Shown here piece by piece: positions 1-6,567 of a stretch of 64,000 bases of DNA. Under the pieces are notes generated by a model. That model was not told where the DNA came from, did no database searches, and was given only the letters and a program-made list of their open reading frames with translations. A program made the translations under genes and the position numbers. The stretch's first letter is position 1; each line of letters begins with the position of its first letter. The DNA is from Rhodoglobus vestalii (lineage in GTDB: Bacteria > Actinomycetota > Actinomycetes > Actinomycetales > Microbacteriaceae), in assembly GCF_006788895.1 (NCBI RefSeq), contig NZ_VFRA01000001.1, positions 1,860,001 through 1,924,000 of the forward strand. Reading direction: 5' to 3'.

Positions 1-519
1 GCCCGTGTCGATATAGGCGCGGCTTTCGCCAATCATCGGAACCGCGGACTGCTGAACGGAATGTCCCGCGACAAGGTACGTGTCTGTCGGTCCAACCTTG
101 GCAGGGTCGTGAACAACGGTAACCCCGTCCTGGGAGAACGTGTCGCGAAGCGAAGTCAGGAACTCTAGGTGGCTTGCCGGGACCGCGTTCCTAAGTTGAC
201 TAGATACCTCCGCATAGGGCGGGGCGACGTATGAACGAATCGTTGCGGCTCCACCCATTCGAAGAAGCATGTCTAAGCCATCTCCGGTCAATGCATCCAC
301 AAGCTGGGCGTCGTGATTCCCGCGCAGAAAGTGCACCGTCAATTCTGGCCTTGCCTGTAGCGCCAGGAGATAGTTGATCACCCCGGACGAATCCGGGCCC
401 CGATTCACATAGTCGCCGAGGAAAACCAATTCATTCACCCGACTCACGGCCTTCGAGACGACCTCTTGCAGCTGCGCGAGGCACCCGTGAATATCCCCGA
501 TGATCCCAAGCTCACTCAT
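1..519 (-). CDS. Calcineurin-like (PPP family) metallophosphoesterase, 3' end cut by window edge
   Basis: The first 173 residues are visible; the C-terminus lies outside the window. Metal-binding motifs of the PPP/calcineurin superfamily appear in order: GDIHG near residue 8, GDYVNRG near 35 and GNHD near 68, plus a later VAGH box. Such enzymes remove phosphate from Ser/Thr or cut diadenosine tetraphosphate-type dinucleotides; the substrate cannot be told from sequence. The ATG at 519 overlaps the stop of the upstream nucleotidyltransferase (ATGA), so the two are translationally coupled. Pairing with a nucleotidyltransferase suggests it may reverse or balance that enzyme's action, which is an inference. 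Confidence 0.85.
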   Translation of the reverse strand, partial: MSELGIIGDIHGCLAQLQEVVSKAVSRVNELVFLGDYVNRGPDSSGVINYLLALQARPELTVHFLRGNHDAQLVDALTGDGLDMLLRMGGAATIRSYVAPPYAEVSSQLRNAVPASHLEFLTSLRDTFSQDGVTVVHDPAKVGPTDTYLVAGHSVQQSAVPMIGESRAYIDTG

Positions 520-1325
520 AGGATCACCCTGGGTATCTCGGCGTAGGGCAAAGCGTCGTCCGGAGATCCAAGCACGAGGAGCGTCGAGTTCGCGAGGTCA
601 CGGTCTCCTTCCCACTCGGCAACGATCAGAGCCTGAATGCTCCCATAGGGATTGACTGTGATTGGGCCGACTACCTGGGCAAGTCGGCACTCAAGATCTT
701 CGAGGACAGACAAGGTCGACTCCCCGTGTACGACTTGGTGTGATGACAGGATTACGGGAAGGTCCGGGATTCGAAAGCGTTCGGCGAGTTCTGAAAGCGA
801 GAAACATGGCGGGCCCGGGTTTAACGCCGCCGCGTAGGTCGCGGTTCGGAGTAAATAGCGGGCCAACCTTACAAGCCCGTCTAGGTACTTCACTCGGTCA
901 GCACTTGTCGATCTGAGCGCAACGGCGAGCCTCTTCACTCGCTCGAAAATTCGTGCCTGATCAGCAGGGCCGAAAGATTGCAGGAGGTTCGACAACGAAT
1001 CCTCCGTGTCATGAAGAATTACTCCATCGCGAGCCAAGTGCATACCGAACAGCGTTCCGTTTGAGCCGGCCAACTGCGGTTCCCCATAGGTGGTCACGTT
1101 GGTCCAGCCTCCCGTCCGTGACGCTGCAGGCCCGTTAGCAAGGACAAGAATGTCGACATCGGACCCCGGGCTTGCGTCGCCCCTCGCTTGGCTCCCGTAC
1201 AGCAGGATGCCGATCGCTTTTCGAGGGAGGACCGCGAGAGACTGTGATATCAGCGAGTCTTGAAGCCCACGCTCCCACAGCCGTGTTGCGACCGCGCGCG
1301 GGTCCACCACCGATTCACCCATCAC
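516..1325 (-). CDS. MNT-type nucleotidyltransferase domain protein with helical C-terminal region
   Basis: A 269-residue protein. Residues about 37-62 carry the polymerase-beta-fold nucleotidyltransferase signature: LLYGSQARGD followed by a GSDVDILVL strand, giving the G-S...D-x-D metal site. The region after about residue 120 is predicted helical and recalls the HEPN-like partner domains of minimal nucleotidyltransferases, but no R-x4-6-H motif is visible. It probably transfers a nucleotide to a small molecule, protein or RNA; no target can be assigned. The gene is first in a two-gene operon with the PPP-type phosphoesterase (ATGA overlap). Two ATG codons sit at the start (1325 and 1322). 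Confidence 0.8.
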   Translation of the reverse strand: MMGESVVDPRAVATRLWERGLQDSLISQSLAVLPRKAIGILLYGSQARGDASPGSDVDILVLANGPAASRTGGWTNVTTYGEPQLAGSNGTLFGMHLARDGVILHDTEDSLSNLLQSFGPADQARIFERVKRLAVALRSTSADRVKYLDGLVRLARYLLRTATYAAALNPGPPCFSLSELAERFRIPDLPVILSSHQVVHGESTLSVLEDLECRLAQVVGPITVNPYGSIQALIVAEWEGDRDLANSTLLVLGSPDDALPYAEIPRVIL

Positions 1326-1339
1326 CCTGAGAATACACT

Positions 1340-1374
1340 GTTAACGCCAACTGAAAACAGGGCCGTTAACGCCA
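1340..1374. promoter_or_regulatory. Tandem GTTAACGCCA direct repeat upstream of nucleotidyltransferase gene
   Basis: GTTAACGCCA occurs at 1340-1349 and again at 1365-1374, 25 bp apart, directly upstream of the minus-strand start at 1325. Each copy holds a GTTAAC palindrome. The position fits an operator or promoter-proximal binding site. No -10/-35 pair is convincing. Confidence 0.35.
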
Positions 1375-1423
1375 GGAGACGACCAGCTGTTCGCGTAGAA
1401 GACCACTAGCGGCCTTCAAAGGA

Positions 1424-1876
1424 TCATTCGCGCTCGACGAGTCTTTGAGCCGACGGGTTATAAAGATAGCCAACGATCTCGCCCGACATGATCATGTTGA
1501 TCGCCTGGTTGATCACGTTCCGGGGCACGATGAACCACTCGGATGGGTCGTAGTCGCGGCCCTTCCTATCGATCTGGGTAATGTCGAGCCGCGCCTCTGC
1601 GAAGACGCGGTGCAGCAGATGCTCGAGAGCGGAGCGTTTGAGGTTGTAGGCGCGATAGTCCTCGACGATCTCGACCGGAGCCATGAGGTAGGTCGGCTGC
1701 TTGGATGCGTTCGCGATTCTTTGTGCGACGCTCGTTGTCGAGAATCCGATTTTGTGAAGGTCTTGGATGCCGGCGATCTGGGGGTCATCGCTGAGTGAGC
1801 GGAGAACATAAATGTGTCCGCTCTCGACGTCAGCGTCGCCGATCTCACCGTTCTCGTGGCCAGTGCGTGCATTGCT
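1424..1876 (-). pseudogene. GIY-YIG nuclease family protein, N-terminally truncated remnant
   Basis: The minus-strand frame is open from 1876 to 1424 and reads as the C-terminal part of an actinobacterial GIY-YIG nuclease-family protein. GHIYVLRS (near 1806-1829) and KIGFS (about 1738-1752) give the GIY-YIG core, and the frame continues to an EWFIVP segment. There is no ATG, GTG or TTG before the core; a TAG at 1877-1879 closes the frame. Full-length relatives carry an additional N-terminal region of some 200-300 residues that is missing. An internal ATG at 1684 could start an 86-residue product, but it would lack the catalytic core. Confidence 0.75.
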
Positions 1877-2458
1877 CTAATTCCCCCTCTTAATCGTTAC
1901 CTTCCTCGATACCTCCTCATCTCGTAGAGGGCATGTGTCATCGTGCGTCATGCACGTCAATGCTCTTCTTCTTCGACATCGCTTTCTCGTCGGAGAAGAA
2001 GCTGTCGTCAGCACAGCGTTGTCACGCGCGCTGACAGCGGCAAAGGTGACAGGGTCGCACAGGTGCGCCGGAACAAAGCGGAGGTCAGCCTGTGCGTGAC
2101 ATCAAACCGTAGAGCCATCCCGCGCCCCGGCCGTGGGTCACTACGACCACACGAAAGTCATCCACCGACGCATCTTCCAAGACACTTATAAGTGGGCTGG
2201 CCAAAAGCGAGTTGGACCGTTGACGCGGATGACGAAGAGCGGGTGAACAAGCGAACGCGTCCAGCAGCGCGTGGCGTGGCGTCTTGAGCCTCGACATTCT
2301 GATCGTCCGTCTGGCCTTGACCCCGTTGAGTGGACAGGGGTTAAGGCCGGAACGTGGACATAGTGCTCGTAGTGTTCTCTAGTTGCACTGCACAATGATT
2401 CAGCTCCAGCTCGTCGACGCTGAGATTTCGCTCCCCCACGCTGCCTTCCGCCGCCCAA
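1877..2458. other. Non-coding or degenerate stretch in the accessory region
   Basis: No reading frame with convincing protein character was found in these 582 bp; short frames on both strands have biased arginine/serine-rich composition. The stretch holds an imperfect hairpin (2313-2348) with an IS3-like end, described separately. It probably contains the eroded 5' part of the GIY-YIG gene region. Confidence 0.5.
2313..2348. repeat. Imperfect inverted repeat resembling a solo IS3-type terminus
   Basis: GGCCTTGACCCC (2313-2324) pairs with GGGGTTAAGGCC (2337-2348) at 11 of 12 positions around a 12-bp loop. The segment TGACCCCGTTGAGTGGACA (2318-2336) looks like the terminal repeat of IS3-family elements (TGACCCC...GTGGACA). 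No transposase is adjacent, so it would be a remnant. It could also be a transcription terminator. Confidence 0.3.
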
Positions 2459-2812
2459 TCAGCGGTGTTTGGGCGCCACCTCGTTGACGTTGAGGGCATC
2501 AACGTGGGCAGAAACGGCATCCCTGACAAGTTGCGAGATAGATACTCCCTGGGCTGCTGCAGCGTTGCGTGCTTCACGGTCGAGGTCTGGGGTTGTGCGG
2601 ACTTTCCAAGTCACCCCAGAAGGTGCAGCAGCGGTTAGGCGTGGCCGTCCAAGTGCGATTGCAGTAGCAGCCGCAACGGTGTCAGCGCCTGTCGCTTCCA
2701 TGAGGGCGCGCTGTCCTGCTTCGGCGGCGGCCTTTCCCCGGAGGGTGGTTCCTTGCTTCGGGACGAGTTGTCCTGCCTCAGCTCGTGCCGCGAGGTCATC
2801 GTAGTTATTCAT
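2459..2812 (-). CDS. Ribbon-helix-helix antitoxin-like protein
   Basis: A 117-residue protein. The C-terminal half (about 66-105) has the pattern of a ribbon-helix-helix DNA-binding domain: a short strand (TWKVRTTPDLD), a helix rich in alanine, a turn GVSIS and a second helix QLVRDAVSAHVDAL. The N-terminal half is alanine-rich and could be the part that binds a partner. A strong GAAGGAG ribosome site precedes the ATG. It lies 38 bp downstream of the small toxin-like gene at 2851-3078 in the same orientation, the toxin-first order seen for BrnT/BrnA modules. The antitoxin role is inferred from the fold and context. Confidence 0.65.
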   Translation of the reverse strand: MNNYDDLAARAEAGQLVPKQGTTLRGKAAAEAGQRALMEATGADTVAAATAIALGRPRLTAAAPSGVTWKVRTTPDLDREARNAAAAQGVSISQLVRDAVSAHVDALNVNEVAPKHR

Positions 2813-2850
2813 CTGCTCTCTCCTTCGTCTAGTAGGTTTCGGTATAGGTC

Positions 2851-3078
2851 TTACAATTCCATTGCGTGAAAAATAACCATGCTTCGGGGTTTGCGGTGCG
2901 CGGCGATCACTTCGATATAGCGTTCGGTTTGCGCGTGAGGATGACCCACGTAAACAATCGTTGTCTCTCCTGCGTGCCCTTCAATCTGGGTTGAACCTGC
3001 TGCGTGAGTTATCGCGTAGAGGGTGTCAGCTTGGGGAATATTGTGCCTAGCTGCACTTGCTATCCACTCGATTCCCAT
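2851..3078 (-). CDS. Putative small toxin (BrnT-like by gene context)
   Basis: A 75-residue protein starting at the ATG at 3078. The frame is open for 20 more codons upstream, but that extension is hydrophobic and has no ribosome site. The body begins IEWIASAARHNIP, has a TTIVYVGHPHAQTE middle and ends SMVIFHAMEL. The terminal FHAM motif and the strand-rich layout match small actinobacterial proteins found beside ribbon-helix-helix partners and regarded as toxins. Activity is not demonstrable from sequence; ribonuclease activity as in BrnT would be an inference. It is first in the pair with the 2459-2812 gene. Confidence 0.6.
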   Translation of the reverse strand: MGIEWIASAARHNIPQADTLYAITHAAGSTQIEGHAGETTIVYVGHPHAQTERYIEVIAAHRKPRSMVIFHAMEL

Positions 3079-3245
3079 AAACAAAAAGCGACCCACAAAA
3101 AGAAAAAGTGCGGCATTATCCAATGAAATATTGGCCAATCTGTGGGCAGCAGCGTCCCTTGTTTCCTTCTTCGATACTGCGCGCCTGTTTATGATTTTGG
3201 CTATCCCCTCGACCTGCTCCGAGAGGGATAGCCAAAGAGATTCAT

Positions 3246-3584
3246 TGGCGGCTGTCGCAGTGTGTTTCCTCTGATGGGTGGAGGGTGCTCATGGCGCTCC
3301 CCCACTGTCGTCCGCCTGCCACTTGCTTCAATTGCCGGTCATCATTCGGAAGACTTCGAACGCTGCTGCGTAAACGTCACCGCCGTGCGCGTGGATCTCT
3401 TTCTCGAACGTGCCGATTGCGTTCTGTAGATTTTCTTCCTCAAAGTTGATCGGTTCGGGTCCGAAGTTTTCTTGCTTGTCCATGGGGGCTCTTCTGAGGT
3501 TGAGGCAGGCGAGGATTCCGGTGCCGAATCCGAAATAGGCAGCGTCCCCTACTGGCAGCTGTCGCACTGTGTTTCGTCTGCTGG
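3246..3584. repeat. Imperfect 32-bp direct repeat pair (3246-3277 and 3553-3584)
   Basis: The two 32-bp segments agree at 28 of 32 positions. On the minus strand both encode a similar C-terminal tail followed by a stop: ETHCDSRQ (a 16-codon ORF with ATG at 3292) and ETQCDSCQ (end of a start-less frame reading from about 3671 to 3549). The copies flank the small ORF at 3328-3483, as if a short gene module had been duplicated. Confidence 0.45.
3328..3483 (-). CDS. Small hypothetical protein (51 aa)
   Basis: Starting from the ATG at 3483 the product is acidic (MDKQENFGPEPINFEEE...) and ends in an amphipathic segment HGGDVYAAAFEVFRMMTGN. The frame is open 28 codons further upstream, but the internal ATG follows an AGAAGAG purine stretch and gives the more protein-like sequence. 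No known domain is recognised. It lies in the accessory region between two copies of a 32-bp repeat. Confidence 0.35.
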   Translation of the reverse strand: MDKQENFGPEPINFEEENLQNAIGTFEKEIHAHGGDVYAAAFEVFRMMTGN

Positions 3585-3671
3585 ATCGACGGGCACGATG
3601 TACTCATCTGCTGCGGCGATGGTGTGACCTGGTGTGGCTGTTCCGTCTAGCTCAACGTGGCGAGTCTGGGC
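3549..3671 (-). pseudogene. Possible gene fragment ending in CDSCQ
   Basis: The minus frame between an upstream TGA and the TAG at 3549-3551 reads as plausible protein (...DEYIVPVDPADETQCDSCQ, with two Cys) but has no start codon. It could be the 3' end of a frameshifted or truncated small gene. No family is recognised. Confidence 0.3.
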
Positions 3672-3788
3672 GCCAGCTCACCAGGCAGACTGCGGCGTTA
3701 CGCCGTCGATGTTGCGTTGCCGGCTTGCCCCTGGGCCGGTGATCGGTTAGCTGTTGATATTCTCTGCATTGCGGTTGACTGCGGCAGG

Positions 3789-4487
3789 TCACGGACGTTG
3801 CGAGGCCACCCATGAACGAAGGGCAGGCAACGTCGGCAGTAGAAGGATGACGGGACTTCCGCTCAAGTCGGCACCGATAATTAAGGGCTTGCCAATTTCG
3901 TCCATCAGCGGAGCCATCGACGCAGCCCTACTTGCGCTGACGTACCCAACCTTCTGCTGCCCGATGAATGTGACAATCGCATTTGGATCGTAGGTGTTCC
4001 CAGGTTCGCGAACTAGTCGACACACGCCAGACATAAACGATGCCCGTTTATCTGTGTAATTGCCCTGGCCGCGAGCCTTCAGCCGCGTGCTATCGAGCCC
4101 GCTCAGGTCAACATAATCGGCCAAGTTGAACAGGTGCCTTTCACGGAATATGGCCTGACGCTCAGCCTGTTCCAACGCATCCTTCGCCTCGGCATCCAAG
4201 ACTTCTTGGTAACGCACGTCCGTGACATACACACCCGCACGAGTCGCCTCTGCCTCGGCAATATCCCAGAAGCCGACACCTTCTTCTTCTTGGCGAGCCT
4301 TGATCCTCTCGGAGACATGGCGGAGTAGGGCTGCATCACCTGCCTGCGTTACCCCGGTGTCAGGTTGTGACCGCGGAGCTTCGGCCACGCGTATAGGAGA
4401 AGCCGCGCGTTTAGTTTCCACAACGACTTTCGCCACGACCCAGATGGCGAAAACGACCCCACCAATAAGAACCAGCACCAGCCACAT
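3789..4487 (-). CDS. Membrane-anchored HIRAN-domain protein
   Basis: A 232-residue protein. Residues 1-24 form one hydrophobic anchor (MWLVLVLIGGVVFAIWVVAKV). A charged, probably coiled region follows (about 60-115, rich in E/A/R). Residues about 120-215 read as a HIRAN domain: a start near RHLFNLADYVDLSG, then VREPGNTYDPNAIVTF, then KVGYVSASRAASMAPLMD. HIRAN domains, known from HLTF/Rad5, bind DNA ends or damaged DNA; stand-alone bacterial forms occur in accessory regions. A membrane anchor on such a domain is uncommon. No partner gene is visible, and function is unknown. Confidence 0.65.
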   Translation of the reverse strand: MWLVLVLIGGVVFAIWVVAKVVVETKRAASPIRVAEAPRSQPDTGVTQAGDAALLRHVSERIKARQEEEGVGFWDIAEAEATRAGVYVTDVRYQEVLDAEAKDALEQAERQAIFRERHLFNLADYVDLSGLDSTRLKARGQGNYTDKRASFMSGVCRLVREPGNTYDPNAIVTFIGQQKVGYVSASRAASMAPLMDEIGKPLIIGADLSGSPVILLLPTLPALRSWVASQRP

Positions 4488-4573
4488 GAGGCAAGGCTAC
4501 AGACACAACATTTGTGGTGCCTGCTGCTTTGTACGCCGGGGAGCGCGAGGGGGCAGCGCCCTCTCGCACCTTT

Positions 4574-4615
4574 GGTTCTAGCAGTCTCCATCGGTTGGGG
4601 GAGACTGCTAGAACC
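4574..4615. repeat. Perfect 16-bp inverted repeat
   Basis: GGTTCTAGCAGTCTCC (4574-4589) and GGAGACTGCTAGAACC (4600-4615) are exact complements around a 10-bp loop. No U-tract follows on either strand, so it is not a classic Rho-independent terminator, though it lies just past the 3' end of the minus-strand fragment at 4626-4778. Confidence 0.7.
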
Positions 4616-4622
4616 TAGCGCG

Positions 4623-4643
4623 CGCCTAGCTCGCAGCTAGGCG
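4623..4643. repeat. Perfect 9-bp hairpin with 3-bp loop
   Basis: CGCCTAGCT (4623-4631) and AGCTAGGCG (4635-4643) pair exactly around CGC. The stop codon of the minus-strand fragment (4626-4628) lies inside the stem. Together with the 16-bp repeat next to it this makes two consecutive stems. Confidence 0.65.
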
Positions 4644-4778
4644 GCTCATCTCGGCGGCCGTTTTTACTTCTTTGATGGCTTCGTATTCGAGCGTATTTGT
4701 CCAGCTGTACTCTGTGCGCACCGAAACTGATTTGGCGTTGACTCGGACTACTTCTGCCCATCCGAAACGATGCCTCAC
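4626..4778 (-). pseudogene. C-terminal fragment of a plasmid-type protein (DUF3560-like tail), cut by the IS
   Basis: Reading the minus strand from the left edge of the IS gives 50 sense codons and a TAG. The sequence FGWAEVVRVNAKSVSV...YSWTNTLEYEAIKEV resembles the conserved tail of DUF3560-type proteins found on actinobacterial plasmids and integrative elements. The 5' part is not found on the other side of the IS, where a sulfatase gene is instead. The family assignment rests on pattern memory; the truncation at the IS edge is seen directly. Confidence 0.5.
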
Positions 4779-4781
4779 CTA

Positions 4782-5722
4782 GGGCGTGTCTCCTAATGCT
4801 GCCGGGCCTGTCTGACAGACTTAATCCATGTCTCGTGCTGCCGTGTTGTCTGACAGTGAGTGGGCTCGCCTTGAGCCGTTGATGCCGTCCTCGAAGAATT
4901 GCCCGGGTCGTCCGTTCCAAGACCACCGCCGCATTCTGGAAGGCATCATTTATCGGTATCGGGCGGGGATTCCCTGGCGGGATTTGCCGGAATCTTTTGG
5001 TCCGTGGCAGACCGTCTGGAAACGTCACCGGCGTTTCAGTGGCGACGGTACGTGGGACGCCATTATGACCCGGCTGCTTTCGCAGGCTGACGCTGCTGGG
5101 TTGATTGATTGGGAGGTGTCCGTGGACTCCACGGTCAACCGCGCCCACCAGCACGGCACCAATCTTCCGCGCACCACAGGGGGAACTTCAGAACTACACG
5201 AATCTGCTCACTGAGCCTGCTGACCACGCAATTGGCCGGTCACGCGGCGGATTGACGACGAAGATTCACGCGTTGTGTGACGCGAATCTTCGACCGTTGG
5301 TGATTCTGCTGGGACCGGGGCAGGGCGGTGACTCACCGATGTTCCCCGAAGTCTTGGGGAGCCTGCGAGTGCCTCGGCTCGGCGGGGGTCGGCCTCGCAC
5401 GACGCCGGATCGAGCGATGGGTGACAAAGCGTATTCGTCCAAAGCTAATCGGAAAATGCTCCGGGATCGTGGCATTCATGCCGTGATCCCGGAACGATCG
5501 GACCAGGTCGCCAATCGGAAACGACGTGGCCAAGCCGGAGGTCGCCCTCCCACTTTTGACAAGGTGTCCTACAAACGCCGCAACGTCATTGAGCGGTGTT
5601 TCGAGGTCTTCAAGCAGTGGCGTGGCATCGCCACCCGCTACGACAAACTCGCCCTCACCTACCGCGGCGGGGTTGTCCTCCGGGCCATAATCATCTGGGC
5701 TAAGGCATTAGGAGACACGCCC
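4782..5722 (+). mobile_element. IS5-family (IS427-like) insertion sequence, 941 bp, complete ends
   Basis: Perfect 18-bp terminal inverted repeats: GGGCGTGTCTCCTAATGC at 4782-4799 and its complement at 5705-5722. TA lies on both sides (4780-4781 and 5723-5724) inside CTAG, the target preference of the IS427 group. It encodes a DDE transposase in two overlapping frames. The left flank is a plasmid-type gene tail and the right flank a chromosomal sulfatase, so the element marks a rearrangement junction rather than a simple insertion. Confidence 0.9.
4828..5214 (+). CDS. IS5-family transposase, N-terminal frame (orfA)
   Basis: 128 codons. It holds the DUF4096-like N-terminal domain (LSDSEWARLEPLMP, then RYRAGIPWRDLPESFGPWQTVWKRHRRF) and the first catalytic Asp in VDSTVNRAHQH. 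The frame ends shortly after, at TGA 5212-5214. The rest of the enzyme is in the frame one base further on. The likely crossing point is the five-G run at 5179-5183. Confidence 0.85.
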   Translation: MSRAAVLSDSEWARLEPLMPSSKNCPGRPFQDHRRILEGIIYRYRAGIPWRDLPESFGPWQTVWKRHRRFSGDGTWDAIMTRLLSQADAAGLIDWEVSVDSTVNRAHQHGTNLPRTTGGTSELHESAH

Positions 5723-5725
5723 TAG
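5105..5725 (+). CDS. IS5-family transposase, C-terminal frame (orfB)
   Basis: From about 5175 this frame carries the remaining DDE core: TEPADHAIGRSRGGLTTKIH, the second Asp in GDKAYSS, and the Glu in RRNVIERCFEVFKQWRG, ending IIIWAKALGDTP. Joined to orfA it gives about 298 residues, the usual size. Going from orfA to orfB needs a +1 (or -2) shift, so either programmed frameshifting or a one-base insertion in the G-run. The first ~23 codons of the listed frame only overlap orfA and are not enzyme sequence. The TAG stop (5723-5725) lies just outside the element, provided by the CTAG target. Confidence 0.8.
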   Translation: MIGRCPWTPRSTAPTSTAPIFRAPQGELQNYTNLLTEPADHAIGRSRGGLTTKIHALCDANLRPLVILLGPGQGGDSPMFPEVLGSLRVPRLGGGRPRTTPDRAMGDKAYSSKANRKMLRDRGIHAVIPERSDQVANRKRRGQAGGRPPTFDKVSYKRRNVIERCFEVFKQWRGIATRYDKLALTYRGGVVLRAIIIWAKALGDTP

Positions 5726-6361
5726 GCCGCGAAGGTGATCAATGGTGCGCGTTGCGACCCAGGCAGAGTGAGTCAGATCGGTCGATTGCTCGAAGACGCG
5801 GGTCTGGTCGTAGTCTCCGCGCGGGCCGACCGTGGCGTGGGCGACATCGCTGGAAATAGACATCGTATCTTGCCAGACGGCGGCTGCGGGAGGGAGGCCG
5901 GTGCTGAGCTCGGGTAGTGCCTCGCGGCACACGCTGCGCACCCAGGCTCGGTAGTCATCCTCGTAGACGCCGGGTTCATCCGAGAGGGCGAGCACGTCGA
6001 ACCCATAGCGCGGGTGGGGGCGAGTGTGATCACGATTGGCGTGCGGCTGAAAATGAAGTTTTCCAATGTTGGCGGTGCGCCAGCCACGGCGAGAGAGCAC
6101 TGTCGCGATCGTTTCGGTGGTTTCAGGAACCGGGACACCCATCTGGGTTATTCCCAAGCTTGAGGGGTAGCGACTGGTGAGCATCGAGGCCCTGCTGGGC
6201 ATGCACACGGGTGACTGCACAAAGGCGTGGTCGAAAAGCACACCGCCCGCAATAAGTTCATCGAGAACCGGCGTGTGCGCGGCCGATCCGAGGCATCCGA
6301 GTGCATCCCAGCGCCACTGATCGACGTAGATAATGACGACGTCGCTGACGGTCGAGTTCAT
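5708..6361 (-). pseudogene. Sulfatase, C-terminal half lost at the IS
   Basis: The ATG at 6361 is preceded by AGGAG. The N-terminal ~212 residues are sound: a metal-site strand VIIYVDQWRWDAL, the formylglycine signature VCMPSRASMLTSRYP (Cys is the residue converted to formylglycine), and the second sulfatase box NIGKLHF. At 5722 the frame enters the IS and stops after six more codons. Full-length sulfatases have about 450-550 residues, so the C-terminal half with the remaining metal and substrate residues is gone. It is divergent from the mannan locus and was probably part of it. Confidence 0.9.
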
Positions 6362-6454
6362 CGATAGTTCTCCTAGCGGTGTGGGATATAGCTGATAAAC
6401 CTCATTTTTGTGGCAGCACAAATCGTGAGTTGACCGACCATAAACCCACTTTAC

Positions 6455-6466
6455 TAAAGCGCTTTA
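6455..6466. promoter_or_regulatory. LacI-type operator between sulfatase and mannan transporter genes
   Basis: TAAAGCGCTTTA is a perfect 12-bp palindrome in the divergent intergenic region, about 100 bp from each start. The central CG and this layout are typical of LacI/GalR-family operators. No LacI gene lies next to it; the only one in the window (36538-37560) sits by a locus with different operators. Confidence 0.55.
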
Positions 6467-6567
6467 CTTTTCGTCAAGGCTGTTTTACGCTGACAACGCA
6501 AAGCCCCCGACGGTGAGGGAAATCTCTTCACCGGTCACACGGGGTCACACCAACGAGGAGAGATCAC

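Noticed and set aside
1513..1872. 119-codon frame with a purine-rich stretch before its ATG
   Set aside because: Ser/Arg/Thr-rich shadow of the GIY-YIG remnant, which has real motifs in the neighbouring frame.
1..4779. Prophage or complete integrative element
   Set aside because: No integrase, capsid, replication or conjugation genes and no att repeats seen; only accessory genes and fragments.
4615..5154. 179-codon minus-strand frame across the left IS end
   Set aside because: Crosses the IS boundary and is antisense to the transposase; the GTG-side frame at 4626-4778 has protein-like sequence instead.
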